A DNA stretch of 64,000 nucleotides from Seongchinamella unica (GTDB lineage: Bacteria; Pseudomonadota; Gammaproteobacteria; Pseudomonadales; Halieaceae). Position numbers and translations under genes: made by a program. A model generated the notes under the pieces. The model was not told the origin of the DNA. It saw only the letters and a list, made by a program, of their open reading frames with translations, and searched no databases. This document shows, piece by piece, positions 36,052 to 45,573 of this stretch (position 1 is its first letter; the number at the start of each line of letters is the position of its first letter). The DNA lies in the NCBI RefSeq assembly GCF_004354085.1, contig NZ_SMSE01000001.1, forward strand, positions 735,724 through 799,723, given 5' to 3'.

Positions 36052-37008
36052 GTGGCCGAGCAACCCCTCGCTTCCCGCGCTGCCGAGAGCGCGAACGACA
36101 ATCTGGCCCAGGCCAGTGAAACCAATCCCTATAACCCACCTCAGCTGAAAGAAGAGCTGGTGGGCACCCTCGACTCACCGGAAGCCATCCGCAACCTGTT
36201 TATCAGTGGCGTATTCCCCTACAGCGCCAAGATGAGTGCGGAGGAATACGAGGCGACCAAACGCCTGCTGCAGGTGGAATTACTCAAGGTACAGCGCTGG
36301 GTAAAGGATACCGGCCAGAAACTTGTGGTCCTGTTCGAGGGCCGGGACGCCGCCGGCAAGGGCGGAACCATCAAGCGTTTCATGGAACACCTGAACCCGC
36401 GCGGTGCCCGGGTGGTCGCGCTGGAGAAACCTGCCGAACAGGAAAAAGGTGAATGGTACTTCCAGCGCTATATCAAACACTTTCCGACCAGGGGTGAAAT
36501 CGTCATGTTCGACCGCAGCTGGTACAACCGGGCTGGCGTTGAACGGGTAATGGAATTCTGTACACCTGAGGATTATCTGGAATTCATGCGCCAGACTCCG
36601 GAACTGGAGCGCATGATGGTGCGCAGTGGTATACGCCTGTTCAAGTACTGGTTCTCGGTGACCCGGGAAGAACAACACGCGCGTTTCGACAAACGCCGCA
36701 ACGACCCGCTGAAACAATGGAAACTGTCACCTATCGATCAGGCATCGCTGGACAAGTGGGATGAGTACACCGAAGCCAAGGAAGCGATGTTTTTCTACAC
36801 CGACACCGCGGACGCTCCCTGGGCTATTGTAAAATCCTCCGACAAGAAACGGGCCCGCCTGGCCTGCATGCAGCACTTCCTCAACAGCCTCGACTACCCC
36901 GGGAAGAACCATGAAGTCGTCAAGACAGACCCGCTCATCGTGGGGCAGAGCTCCCACGTGATCGGCAAGTCACAACATATTCTGGGGCCATCACTGAACG
37001 CCTGGTAA
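36052..37008 (+). CDS. ppk2: Polyphosphate kinase 2
   Basis: 318 residues from a GTG at 36052 (GTGGAG upstream). The Walker A-like loop FEGRDAAGKGGTI and the downstream DRSWYNRAGVERVMEFC are the PPK2 signatures. PPK2 makes nucleoside triphosphates from diphosphates using polyphosphate. One domain and this length fit class I. It is inserted between trxA and rho on the same strand. Confidence 0.94.
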   Translation: MAEQPLASRAAESANDNLAQASETNPYNPPQLKEELVGTLDSPEAIRNLFISGVFPYSAKMSAEEYEATKRLLQVELLKVQRWVKDTGQKLVVLFEGRDAAGKGGTIKRFMEHLNPRGARVVALEKPAEQEKGEWYFQRYIKHFPTRGEIVMFDRSWYNRAGVERVMEFCTPEDYLEFMRQTPELERMMVRSGIRLFKYWFSVTREEQHARFDKRRNDPLKQWKLSPIDQASLDKWDEYTEAKEAMFFYTDTADAPWAIVKSSDKKRARLACMQHFLNSLDYPGKNHEVVKTDPLIVGQSSHVIGKSQHILGPSLNAW

Positions 37009-37030
37009 AAACCACCCCCGGCCTGGCGCC

Positions 37031-37081
37031 GGAGCCCTCAGCTCATCGGAGCCCTCAGCCAGTCAGAGCCCTCAGCTACGT
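37031..37081. repeat. Three 17-bp tandem repeats in the rho leader
   Basis: Copies start at 37031, 37048 and 37065 and share GAGCCCTCAGC. The third copy runs into a hairpin, CCCTCA-GCTACGT-TGAGGG (37069-37087). The array lies in the 289-bp gap between ppk2 and rho. Confidence 0.85.
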
Positions 37082-37297
37082 TGAGGGTCCCGACGCTGTT
37101 TGAAGAAAAGCGCTACATTGAAAAAAAACCTGTAGACGGCCCATTCCCACCGTGCTACATTTTCTTTGCCTGCACATTCCCGTGCCGCAATAATAACTCT
37201 GCTACTCATTATTAAGCTTCACTCTGCTGGCAACGAACGCCCGCGCGCTTTTTTATTTAAACCAATTCCCCCCGAGTCAAAAGCACATCTGTCATCT

Positions 37298-38566
37298 ATG
37301 AATCTTACCGATCTGAAAACCAAACCTACCCAGGAACTCATCGATATCGCCAAGGATATGGGCCTGGACAACATGGCCCGTTCCCGCAAACAGGACATCA
37401 TTTTTGCCATCCTCAAGCGCCACGCCAAAAGCGGCGAGGACATTTACGGCGACGGGGTACTGGAGATTCTCCAGGACGGTTTCGGATTCCTGCGTAGCGC
37501 AGACAGTTCCTACCTGGCGGGACCGGACGACATCTATGTGTCTCCCAGCCAGATTCGCCGTTTCAACCTGCGCACCGGTGACACCATCTCCGGCAAAATC
37601 AGGCCCCCCAAGGACAGCGAGCGTTACTTTGCCCTGCTCAAGGTCGGCGAAATCAACTTCAGCAAGCCGGAAAGCGCCAAGCACAAGATCCTGTTTGAAA
37701 ACCTGACTCCCCTGTTTCCCGACGAGCGCCTGACCCTGGAAAAAGGCAACGGCAGTTCCGAGGATCTCACCGGTCGTATCATCGACCTGGTCGCACCCAT
37801 CGGCAAAGGCCAGCGTGGCCTGCTGGTCGCTCCGCCCAAGGCCGGCAAGACCATCATGATGCAGAACATCGCCCAGGCCATCATCAGCAACAGCCCCGAT
37901 TGCTACATTATTGTGCTATTGATCGACGAGCGTCCGGAAGAAGTGACCGAGATGCAGCGCTCGGTTGGCGCTCGCGGCGCAGAGGTTGTGGCATCGACCT
38001 TCGACGAACCGCCCTCACGCCACGTCCAGGTGGCGGATATGGTGATCGAAAAAGCCAAGCGGCTGGTTGAACACAAAAAAGACGTGGTCATCCTGCTGGA
38101 CTCCATCACCCGCCTGGCCCGCGCCTACAACACGGTGATCCCCTCCTCCGGCAAGGTACTTACCGGTGGTGTCGACGCCCACGCACTGGAACGCCCAAAG
38201 CGCTTCTTTGGAGCGGCCCGCAACATTGAAGAAGGCGGCAGCCTGTCAATTATCGCCACCGCCCTGATCAACACCGGCTCCAAAATGGACGAGGTCATCT
38301 ACGAGGAATTCAAGGGCACCGGCAACATGGAACTGCACCTGGATCGCAAGGTGGCGGAAAAGCGTGTTTACCCGGCCATCAATATCCGTAGCTCCGGCAC
38401 CCGCCGCGAGGAACTGCTTACCGGTGAGGAAGAACTGCAACGCATGTGGATTCTGCGCAAGCTGCTCCACGGTATGGAGGACCTGCCAGCCATTGAGTTC
38501 CTGATCGACAAACTCAAGGACACCAAGACCAACGACGAGTTCTTCATGTCGATGAAGCGCAAGTAA
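37298..38566 (+). CDS. rho: Transcription termination factor Rho
   Basis: 422 residues from the ATG at 37298 (E. coli 419). It starts [15 protein letters not shown]; the RNA-binding cold-shock-like domain is at ~50-120 (GFGFLRS). Walker A PPKAGKTI lies at 178-185, and [13 protein letters not shown] and the Q-loop region follow. Rho is a hexameric RNA helicase that ends transcription. Its leader is long and repeat-containing, consistent with the autoregulated leaders known for rho. Confidence 0.97.
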   Translation: MNLTDLKTKPTQELIDIAKDMGLDNMARSRKQDIIFAILKRHAKSGEDIYGDGVLEILQDGFGFLRSADSSYLAGPDDIYVSPSQIRRFNLRTGDTISGKIRPPKDSERYFALLKVGEINFSKPESAKHKILFENLTPLFPDERLTLEKGNGSSEDLTGRIIDLVAPIGKGQRGLLVAPPKAGKTIMMQNIAQAIISNSPDCYIIVLLIDERPEEVTEMQRSVGARGAEVVASTFDEPPSRHVQVADMVIEKAKRLVEHKKDVVILLDSITRLARAYNTVIPSSGKVLTGGVDAHALERPKRFFGAARNIEEGGSLSIIATALINTGSKMDEVIYEEFKGTGNMELHLDRKVAEKRVYPAINIRSSGTRREELLTGEEELQRMWILRKLLHGMEDLPAIEFLIDKLKDTKTNDEFFMSMKRK

Positions 38567-38661
38567 GGCGCACGTTTTCCGACTCACCTGCAGTGGTCCG
38601 GGTATCTCTGACCCACTGGCCCCGATTGTCACCCCGGCGAACGAGGTGCATTGCGCTGCAG

Positions 38662-38699
38662 GCGCAAGAGAGGGTGCCCTGGGGCAAGCGGGGATCCAG
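38662..38699 (+). repeat. Dispersed 38-bp repeat, copy 2
   Basis: 34 of 38 positions match 20025-20062. Confidence 0.75.
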
Positions 38700-38747
38700 A
38701 GACTTCTAACGCCTGAGTTCTGTTCTACACCCGCCGCACCCGCGCGC

Positions 38748-38844
38748 CTGGTCAAGGGGGCGGGGACCGCCAAAAAGCGCACGTCCATGTGCAGGCTCGG
38801 CTGCGACCGTCCCTGGTCGCAGACGCCCCCGCCCCCTTGACCAG
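38748..38844 (+). repeat. Structured repeat element A
   Basis: 97 bp bounded by a perfect 18-bp inverted repeat (38748-38765 and 38827-38844). Inside lie a 34-nt core (38768-38801) identical to that of element B and a 7-bp hairpin TGCGACC-GTCCCT-GGTCGCA (38802-38821). Confidence 0.88.
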
Positions 38845-38926
38845 CCCCGCGTGCGCTAACATCGAGAGGTGCGGAAGCGAATCTGGTTTTTACCCATCGT
38901 TAATGTGCTCGATGCAGCCACAGGGT

Positions 38927-39029
38927 GGCAGTACCTCCCTGTTGGGGACGTCGGCTGCCAGGGACGGCAGCCGCCGAGCCTGCACATGGACGTGCGCTTT
39001 TTGGCGTTCCCCAACAGGGAGGTACTGCC
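38927..39029 (-). repeat. Structured repeat element B (inverted copy of A)
   Basis: 103 bp bounded by a perfect 22-bp inverted repeat (38927-38948 and 39008-39029) unrelated in sequence to that of A. The core at 38973-39006 is the exact reverse complement of A's core. Its hairpin at 38953-38972 has different stem bases (GGCTGCC/GGCAGCC) but the same loop as A when read on the minus strand. Confidence 0.88.
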
Positions 39030-39124
39030 GGCTTGGGGCGACCCCCTGCGAACCAAGGCAACATTGCGCCCATAAACTACAGAGTGTAGTGTCACCCGAC
39101 ACCAACGCATGGAACCAAAAGCGC

Positions 39125-40612
39125 GTGAAATACAAAGACCTCCGCGAATTCATCGCCGAACTGGAACAACGCGGCGAACTGGTGCGGATAACAACCGAAG
39201 TTGATCCCCACCTCGAGATGACCGAGGTCGCCGACCGCACCCTGCGGGCTGGCGGCCCTGCCCTGTTGTTCGAAAATCCCAAAGGCTATGACACCCCGGT
39301 TCTCGCCAACCTGTTTGGCACCGAACAGCGGGTCGCCCTGGGCATGGGCGAGGAAGACATTTCCGCGCTGCGAGAGATTGGAGAATTACTCGCCTACCTG
39401 CGCCAGCCGGATCCCCCCAAGGGCATGCGTGACCTGGTCGACAAGGCTCCGGTACTGAAGCAGGTATTGAACATGGGGCCGAGCACGGTGCGCAATCCCC
39501 CCTGCCAGTACCATGCGAAAACCGGCGATGAAGTTGATCTCTACCAGCTACCCATCCAGACCTGCTGGCCCGGCGATGCCGGGCCCCTGGTGACCTGGCC
39601 GCTGGTGATCACCCGCGGACCGGAAAAGGACCGGCAAAACCTCGGTATTTACCGCATGCAGTTGATCGGCAGGAACAAACTGATCATGCGCTGGCTGTCT
39701 CACCGCGGTGGCGCGCTGGATTATCGGGACTGGCAGCTCAGTCACCCCGGCAAGCGCTACCCGGTCGCCATTGCCCTGGGGGCGGACCCTGCCACCACCC
39801 TGGGGGCGGTCACGCCCATCCCCGACGGCATTTCCGAATACGCCTTTGCCGGACTGTTGCGCGGCAGCAAGACCGAAATCGCGGAATGTTTTACCCCGCT
39901 ATGCCGGGAACACGGACTGCAGGTACCGGCCAGTGCCGAATACATCCTGGAGGGCTACCTGGAACCGGGGGAAGAGGCTGACGAGGGGCCCTTCGGTGAT
40001 CACACCGGGTACTACAACGAGGTGGAACGCTTCCCGGTCTTCACGGTTGCGGCGATCACCCACCGGGAGTCACCGATTTATCACAGCACCTATACCGGCA
40101 GGCCCCCCGACGAGCCCGCAGTGCTGGGTGTCGCTCTCAACGAGGTCTTTATACCCTTGCTGCAAAAGCAGTTTCCTGAAATCAGTGACTTTTACCTGCC
40201 ACCGGAGGGCTGTTCCTACCGCATGGCCGTGGTCACCATGCGCAAGGAATATCCCGGCCACGCCAAACGGGTCATGCTCGGCGTATGGTCCTTCCTGCGC
40301 CAGTTCATGTACACCAAGTTTGTGATCGTGACCGACGAGGATGTGAACGCCCGGGACTGGAAGGATGTCATCTGGGCCATCACCACCCGCATGGATCCGC
40401 AGCGCGACTGTGTTTTTATCGACAACACGCCCATCGACTACCTGGACTTTGCGTCTCCTGTCGCGGGACTCGGGTCCAAGGTGGGCTTGGACGCCACCAA
40501 CAAGTGGCCGGGAGAAACGGATCGCGAATGGGGTGAGCCAATCGCCATGGACGAATCGGTCAAGCAGCGGGTGAACGAAATCTGGTCTGAACTGGGGATC
40601 GGTCCCGGCTGA
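39125..40612 (+). CDS. ubiD: UbiD 3-octaprenyl-4-hydroxybenzoate decarboxylase
   Basis: 495 residues from a GTG at 39125 (KYKDLREF aligns with the UbiD start). The family hallmark segments [33 protein letters not shown] and [20 protein letters not shown] are present. UbiD decarboxylates the ubiquinone precursor using prenylated FMN made by UbiX, which is not in the window. It ends 18 bp from the convergent hemY stop. Confidence 0.96.
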   Translation: MKYKDLREFIAELEQRGELVRITTEVDPHLEMTEVADRTLRAGGPALLFENPKGYDTPVLANLFGTEQRVALGMGEEDISALREIGELLAYLRQPDPPKGMRDLVDKAPVLKQVLNMGPSTVRNPPCQYHAKTGDEVDLYQLPIQTCWPGDAGPLVTWPLVITRGPEKDRQNLGIYRMQLIGRNKLIMRWLSHRGGALDYRDWQLSHPGKRYPVAIALGADPATTLGAVTPIPDGISEYAFAGLLRGSKTEIAECFTPLCREHGLQVPASAEYILEGYLEPGEEADEGPFGDHTGYYNEVERFPVFTVAAITHRESPIYHSTYTGRPPDEPAVLGVALNEVFIPLLQKQFPEISDFYLPPEGCSYRMAVVTMRKEYPGHAKRVMLGVWSFLRQFMYTKFVIVTDEDVNARDWKDVIWAITTRMDPQRDCVFIDNTPIDYLDFASPVAGLGSKVGLDATNKWPGETDREWGEPIAMDESVKQRVNEIWSELGIGPG

Positions 40613-40630
40613 GCATCACCGGAAGCTCGT

Positions 40631-41881
40631 TCAGCTCCCGGCCAGACGCCTGGCGGCAGGAATCGTCGATTCCGGCATCGGCAACTCCGGCAGCCCGGTC
40701 TCCTTCAGCTGCAGACCCTCGCGAAAGTAAGCCGCCGCCACTTTGGGTTCGCCCAGTGCTACCAGCAGGCGCCCCAGTTCCGCACAGGTTTCAGCACTGC
40801 GCTCAAGCCGATAGCTGGACTCGAAGTAATCCCGCGCTTTGCCCCATAGCTTCTCTCTCGCCGCCAGCCTGCCCAGGCACAACAGCAGCTGGGGGTCGTC
40901 GGTATGGGCGGGCAACCAGCTTTCCGCCTGGGACAGCTGCCTGGCGCTGTCCTGTCCCTGGACATAGCCGAACTCGCGTACCAGCCTGGAATCCCAGTTC
41001 TGCTTGAGTGCGCGGGGTATGACCTTCTCCGCAGCCTCATGATTACCGCCCTGCACCAACAGGGCAACGTAGCGGTGAAGCACCGAGGCATCCTGCTTGA
41101 GTGCCGGCGGCATCTTTTGCCAGGCCTGGCTCAGCGCCTCGCCGCTGTCGTCCGCGGTGGCGCTGGCAGCCAGCATTTCGGTGTACACCTCACGCTCGAG
41201 GGATTCCAGGGCCTCCGCCGGCAGTACTTTGTACTTCTTCAGTTCCGGCAACAGGGTGACCAGTTCGGGCCAGTCCTTGAGACCATAATAGGCCCGGTGC
41301 AACAGGTCGAGTACGTACGGATGGCGGCCAGCATTGCGGCGGGCGCGAACCAGGGTGGCCAACGCCTGTTCGTACTTTCCAGAGAGCAGGCGCAACTCCG
41401 CCTGGGTCAGTTCCACCGCGATTCCCGCCTCGGACTCGGCGGCCTCCGCCGCACCGAGGTATTCCCGCATTTTGTCCGGCTCGTTGAGGCGATAACTGGC
41501 GCGGGCCGATATCAGGTAATTCACCAGCGGCGCCTCGCTGTTCCGGGCGCCGCGCAGCAGCTGGCGCCGCGCCCGGCTCCAGTTGCCCTCGATGAAGCTG
41601 ATCAGGCCACGGGTGGTCAGCCGGGACGCGGCCCGGGTCCGTCGCCCCCCCAGCCAGCTGGCCAGGGACCGCTGTCCGCCCAACAGCCGCCTGAACAATC
41701 GCAACAGCAGGTAAACGCCCAGGGTAAACAGCCCCAGGACGACAATTCCAACCCAGAGGCTGGTCTCTATCGTGTAATTGCCATAGGCGATCAACACGTA
41801 TCCGGGGTCGGTTTCGATAACGGCAACAATACCCACCCCCAGCAACAGGGCGATCAGGACCAGGGCGAATAGTTTGCGCAT
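40631..41881 (-). CDS. hemY: HemY-like TPR membrane protein
   Basis: 416 residues: two N-terminal membrane helices (~5-22, ~42-62), then TPR-like helical repeats. It starts MRKLFALVLIALLLGVGIV and contains IETDPGYVLIAYGNYTIETS, typical of gammaproteobacterial HemY. This is the HemY of the hemCDXY cluster, not the protoporphyrinogen oxidase of the same name. It follows hemX by 3 bp. Its precise role in heme metabolism is unsettled. Confidence 0.93.
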   Translation of the reverse strand: MRKLFALVLIALLLGVGIVAVIETDPGYVLIAYGNYTIETSLWVGIVVLGLFTLGVYLLLRLFRRLLGGQRSLASWLGGRRTRAASRLTTRGLISFIEGNWSRARRQLLRGARNSEAPLVNYLISARASYRLNEPDKMREYLGAAEAAESEAGIAVELTQAELRLLSGKYEQALATLVRARRNAGRHPYVLDLLHRAYYGLKDWPELVTLLPELKKYKVLPAEALESLEREVYTEMLAASATADDSGEALSQAWQKMPPALKQDASVLHRYVALLVQGGNHEAAEKVIPRALKQNWDSRLVREFGYVQGQDSARQLSQAESWLPAHTDDPQLLLCLGRLAAREKLWGKARDYFESSYRLERSAETCAELGRLLVALGEPKVAAAYFREGLQLKETGLPELPMPESTIPAARRLAGS

Positions 41882-41884
41882 GGC

Positions 41885-43087
41885 TTACTCGGCGCCTCCC
41901 TGTTGCAGGCGTTTCTTCACCGCCGCATCCAGCGCCTCCAGCGAGCGGGTCAGGTCAGGCATGGCCACCTGCACGGTACGCGATTCCAGCTGGGCTATTT
42001 CCCGCGACATGGCCCGGGCGGCGGCCTCGTCGGTGTCGAAGAACTCGGCGACCCAGTGCTGGGAGCGCTGCAGGCTTTCCACATACAGCGTCTGGTTCCC
42101 GGACAACAGGGCGACCTGCGCCTGCTCCAGCAACATCCGCAGGTTTTGCCGCACCAGCCCCTCCCATTGCGGGTCCATCAGGGCCTGCATGGGCACATCG
42201 CGGCGACGGATCACAATATATTCCGACAACTTGCGCGCCGCCTGCTCGTAACCCCGCTCCAGTCGTACCTGCCAGTCATCCTCTTCGGACCCGGAGTCGG
42301 CCAACCGCTCGTCCTGCTCCGGCATCTGGAAAATGACCAGGCTGTCGGCCTGTTCGATCAGCGCCGACAGCCTGAGATATATACCCTCCACATCGATCCG
42401 GGGTACAGCCCGCAGGGCGGCCTGCTCCGCTGCAATGGCCGCACGTACTTCATGCATGGAAACATCGTCGAGCTGGCGCAGAATACCGTCGGCACTGCCG
42501 AGCAGGGCCAGCGCAGATTCCGTATCCCGGGCCATGATCACCCGCTGGTTTGCCAGCCGCAGCAGGTACTGGACTTCCGCCCGCAGCCAGCTTTCGTGAT
42601 CATTGGCGCTGAACGAGGCCAGTCTCTCTGACTGGTTCTGCAATTGCTGGCCCAGCTGGGACAGCTGCTCGGACTGGCGGTCATTTTCCCGCCGAACCTG
42701 CTGCAGTCCCGCTTGCAGGCGCTCCTCCAGGGACCGTTCCACCGAACGCACTGCACCCTCAATATCGACCTCAACGGCTTCGACCTTCGCCTGGTTTTCC
42801 AGCTCGGCGATCCTGCTCTTGAGGTTTTTTTCACGTTCCACCGCCTGCATGACCGACCAGCCGCCGACGCCCGCGACAGCCAGCACCAGGAGCAGGGACA
42901 GCCAGCCCGCGACCGAAGAGCCACCGGAGCCGGAAGCCGGCTTGGCGGTGTTGTCCGCAACCGGCTGGGTTTCTGGCTCCGGGGCAGGGTCGGCCGGCTT
43001 GTTGATGGCTGGGGATTCAGCTTCGGTGCTGTCGCCAGCATCAGCCTGGGGTTCGTCGGCTGGCTGGTTGTTCTTGTTCTCGCTCAC
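41885..43087 (-). CDS. hemX: HemX-like membrane protein
   Basis: 400 residues from a GTG at 43087. An acidic, Pro/Ala-rich cytoplasmic N-terminus (~1-55) precedes one membrane helix (~58-77) and a long coiled coil (~80-150), then the HemX domain. Often annotated as a uroporphyrinogen-III methyltransferase, but no SAM-binding motif is visible. It is cotranscribed with hemD and hemY. Confidence 0.92.
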   Translation of the reverse strand: MSENKNNQPADEPQADAGDSTEAESPAINKPADPAPEPETQPVADNTAKPASGSGGSSVAGWLSLLLVLAVAGVGGWSVMQAVEREKNLKSRIAELENQAKVEAVEVDIEGAVRSVERSLEERLQAGLQQVRRENDRQSEQLSQLGQQLQNQSERLASFSANDHESWLRAEVQYLLRLANQRVIMARDTESALALLGSADGILRQLDDVSMHEVRAAIAAEQAALRAVPRIDVEGIYLRLSALIEQADSLVIFQMPEQDERLADSGSEEDDWQVRLERGYEQAARKLSEYIVIRRRDVPMQALMDPQWEGLVRQNLRMLLEQAQVALLSGNQTLYVESLQRSQHWVAEFFDTDEAAARAMSREIAQLESRTVQVAMPDLTRSLEALDAAVKKRLQQGGAE

Positions 43088-43090
43088 TCG

Positions 43091-43855
43091 CTAGTCTCCG
43101 GCTTGCCATTGCTGCAGGGCCTGCACCATGGCCGCGTCCGAGGCGTTAGCCGCGGTGACCACGTTGCTGAAACCCGCCTGTCGCGCCAGTGCAGCCACCC
43201 GGGGGGAGGGCACAATCAGGCCTATGTCACTAAACTTAGTGGTTTCTTGGGCGCTAAGCAATGTCAGCATGTTGCCGAGCCCCTCGCCGCTGCTGACCAG
43301 CACCACGTCGATTGCCTCATCACGCAACAGTTTGGGCAGCTCATCCGGCGGGAGTCGCGGGCGGCTGCGGCAGTAGCATGCCAGCTCATCCACCCGGGCA
43401 CCGCGCTGCTCCAGCGACTGCCTGAGGGTGGCGCGCCCGCCCCGCCCCTTGATGATCAGCACGCGCTGCCCGTCCACGGATTGCAGCTGAGGCAGTGACA
43501 ACAGCCCTTCGCTGTTCATGTCCTGTCCGGGGCTTAAGGGGGTAAGACCCCGTTCACGCAGCAACTGTGCTGTGGTTTCGCCAATGGCATACCAATGGAT
43601 ACCGGTGGGCAGCTGAGGCCAGTAGTCGTCGATGCGCTCCATACCATAGCGCACCGCATTGGCGCTGATAAAAATGATGTGCTGGTACAACTCGAGGTCC
43701 AGCAGGTGCTGGCGCTGAGCCGGGGCAAGCTGTTCCACCGGCTCGAGAACCAACATCGGGCAGTGGTGCAAAGGGCCGAACCCGGCGGCCGCCAGGGCGT
43801 CCAGCAGCGGCCCGGCCTGCCCGGCGGGACGGGTCACCAGCACGCTAGTCGTCAT
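43091..43855 (-). CDS. hemD: Uroporphyrinogen-III synthase
   Basis: 254 residues from the ATG at 43855, which overlaps the end of hemC. It starts [21 protein letters not shown]. HemD cyclises hydroxymethylbilane to uroporphyrinogen III; conserved features are the bilobed fold and segments [11 protein letters not shown] and [15 protein letters not shown]. It is the second gene of hemCDXY. Confidence 0.94.
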   Translation of the reverse strand: MTTSVLVTRPAGQAGPLLDALAAAGFGPLHHCPMLVLEPVEQLAPAQRQHLLDLELYQHIIFISANAVRYGMERIDDYWPQLPTGIHWYAIGETTAQLLRERGLTPLSPGQDMNSEGLLSLPQLQSVDGQRVLIIKGRGGRATLRQSLEQRGARVDELACYCRSRPRLPPDELPKLLRDEAIDVVLVSSGEGLGNMLTLLSAQETTKFSDIGLIVPSPRVAALARQAGFSNVVTAANASDAAMVQALQQWQAGD

Positions 43856-44777
43856 AGACCTCGGCCAGGATAGCCTCCGCCCCCTGCTCCAGCAGATCGT
43901 CGGCGACGGCGATGCCCAGTTGCTCGGCATCCTTCGGGCTGGCACTGCCTTCGGCGCGCAGGATCTCGCTGCCATCGGGCCTGCCCACCAGCCCACGCAG
44001 GCGCAATTGCCCAGCGGAAACATATTCGGCGTAACAGGCGATGGGAACCTGGCAGCCACCGTTGAGCCGCCGGTTCATGGCCCGCTCGGCAATCACCCGC
44101 CGGGCGGTGTCCTCATGGTGCAATGGCCGCAGCAACTCCATCACCTCGCCGTCATCACTGCGCAGTTCTATGCCGACGGCACCCTGCCCGCCTGCCGGCA
44201 GGGAATCATCGACGTGAATGCTGCCGGCAATGCGGTCTTCAAAGCCGAGCCGGAGCAGGCCGGCGCTGGCCAGGATAATGGCGTCGTACTCCCCTGCGTC
44301 CAGCTTTCTCAGTCTGGTGTTGACGTTACCGCGTAAAAACTTCACTTCAAGATCCGGCCGGCGGGCTCGCAGCTGGCACTCGCGACGCAGGCTGGAGGTG
44401 CCGACCACGGCTCCGCCGGGTAAATCGCCCAGACTCCTGTAACGGTTGCTGACAAATGCATCGGTAGGATCCTCCCGCTCACAGATCACGCCCAGGCGGA
44501 GACCCTGGGGGAACTCCATGGGCACATCCTTCATGGAGTGCACTGCGATATCGGCGCTGCCATCGAGCAGCGCGGTCTCCAGTTCCTTGACGAACAGGCC
44601 CTTGCCTCCCACTTTCGCCAGAGGTACGTCCAGTAACTGGTCCCCGCGGGAGGTCATCCCCAGCAACCTGACCTCCAGCCCCGGATGGGCGCGCTCCAGC
44701 GCGCCGCGAACATACTCCGCCTGCCAGAGGGCAAGCGGGCTCTCCCGGGTGGCAATAGTCAGCGTGCGGGTGGGCAT
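43845..44777 (-). CDS. hemC: Hydroxymethylbilane synthase (porphobilinogen deaminase)
   Basis: 310 residues from the ATG at 44777, the standard start ([20 protein letters not shown]). It polymerises four porphobilinogens. The dipyrromethane-cofactor Cys sits in [29 protein letters not shown] and [14 protein letters not shown] bind the growing chain. It lies 70 bp after algR. Confidence 0.96.
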   Translation of the reverse strand: MPTRTLTIATRESPLALWQAEYVRGALERAHPGLEVRLLGMTSRGDQLLDVPLAKVGGKGLFVKELETALLDGSADIAVHSMKDVPMEFPQGLRLGVICEREDPTDAFVSNRYRSLGDLPGGAVVGTSSLRRECQLRARRPDLEVKFLRGNVNTRLRKLDAGEYDAIILASAGLLRLGFEDRIAGSIHVDDSLPAGGQGAVGIELRSDDGEVMELLRPLHHEDTARRVIAERAMNRRLNGGCQVPIACYAEYVSAGQLRLRGLVGRPDGSEILRAEGSASPKDAEQLGIAVADDLLEQGAEAILAEVYDD

Positions 44778-44847
44778 ATCAGTGGATTCCTTGCAGTTGC
44801 GGAGAATGGCGGGTGGCCGCACATGATACCACCGCGCCGGGGCAGGA

Positions 44848-45573
44848 TCAGCGCCTGGCGAGTCGTTGTTTGACTTCCGTCAGGTGACGCCGACTGATCG
44901 CCGGCGTGATCTCGACACCGTCCAGCACCACCTGCCAGGACCCATCCCGGTTCTTCTGCAGCCGCTGGATATGTTCCAGCGCGACCAGCGCGTTGCGATG
45001 GACACGTAAAAACTGCCCGGAAAACTCCTGTTCCAGGTCCTTGAGCGTATCGGGAATGAGCAGCTCCTGGCCCGGAGCCAGCGCGGTGACATACTTTTGC
45101 TCCGCAAGAAAGCAACGCACCTGAGCCACCAGCAGGGACTCGAGGCCCCGATGGGTTTGACTGCTCACCGAGCTGCGAGCCCCATCGTCGCTGCGCAGGG
45201 CTGCCAGTTGCAGTCGATTGACCCTGCCCGCACTGGCCAGCGCCTGCTCCAGCTCGGCCTCGCGCACGGGCTTCAGGAGGTAGGCCACGGCCTGGTGTTG
45301 CAGCGCCTGAAGTGCATACTCGTCATAGGCGGTGCAGAACACGATCGCCGGCGGCGATTCCCGCTGCTCCAGTTCCGCCGCCACTTCGATGCCATCCTTG
45401 CCCGGCATCCGAATATCCAGCAGCACCAGGTCGGGATCGGCGGTCGCCACCTGGGCCAGGGCCTCGTTGCCGTCGCCCGCCTGCAGGCAGGTCGCCTGCG
45501 GTCGAATATTGCCCAGCAGCCGCACCAGGCGCTCCCGGGCCAGCGGTTCGTCGTCGACCACCAGAATTTTCAC
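44848..45573 (-). CDS. algR: AlgR-like LytTR response regulator
   Basis: 241 residues: a receiver (1-~120) with phospho-acceptor D53 ([10 protein letters not shown]) and a conserved Lys (LLKPV), then a LytTR DNA-binding domain (~140-240; [12 protein letters not shown]). It matches AlgR, which in Pseudomonas regulates alginate, pili and virulence. It overlaps algZ by 4 bases and sits upstream of hemC, the same order as in Pseudomonas. Confidence 0.94.
   Translation of the reverse strand: MKILVVDDEPLARERLVRLLGNIRPQATCLQAGDGNEALAQVATADPDLVLLDIRMPGKDGIEVAAELEQRESPPAIVFCTAYDEYALQALQHQAVAYLLKPVREAELEQALASAGRVNRLQLAALRSDDGARSSVSSQTHRGLESLLVAQVRCFLAEQKYVTALAPGQELLIPDTLKDLEQEFSGQFLRVHRNALVALEHIQRLQKNRDGSWQVVLDGVEITPAISRRHLTEVKQRLARR

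Larger units (their letters stand above)
38567..39124. other. Intergenic region with structured repeat elements
   Basis: 558 bp between rho and ubiD. It holds a 38-bp dispersed repeat (38662-38699) and two inverted, hairpin-rich elements (38748-38844 and 38927-39029). No coding sequence is supported. Confidence 0.8.

Noticed and set aside
38646-39110. Short frames between rho and ubiD
   Set aside because: They coincide with the inverted elements A and B; similarity between them comes from the repeats.
41885-43087. HemX as a uroporphyrinogen-III methyltransferase
   Set aside because: No SAM-binding motifs; single TM plus coiled coil fits HemX only.
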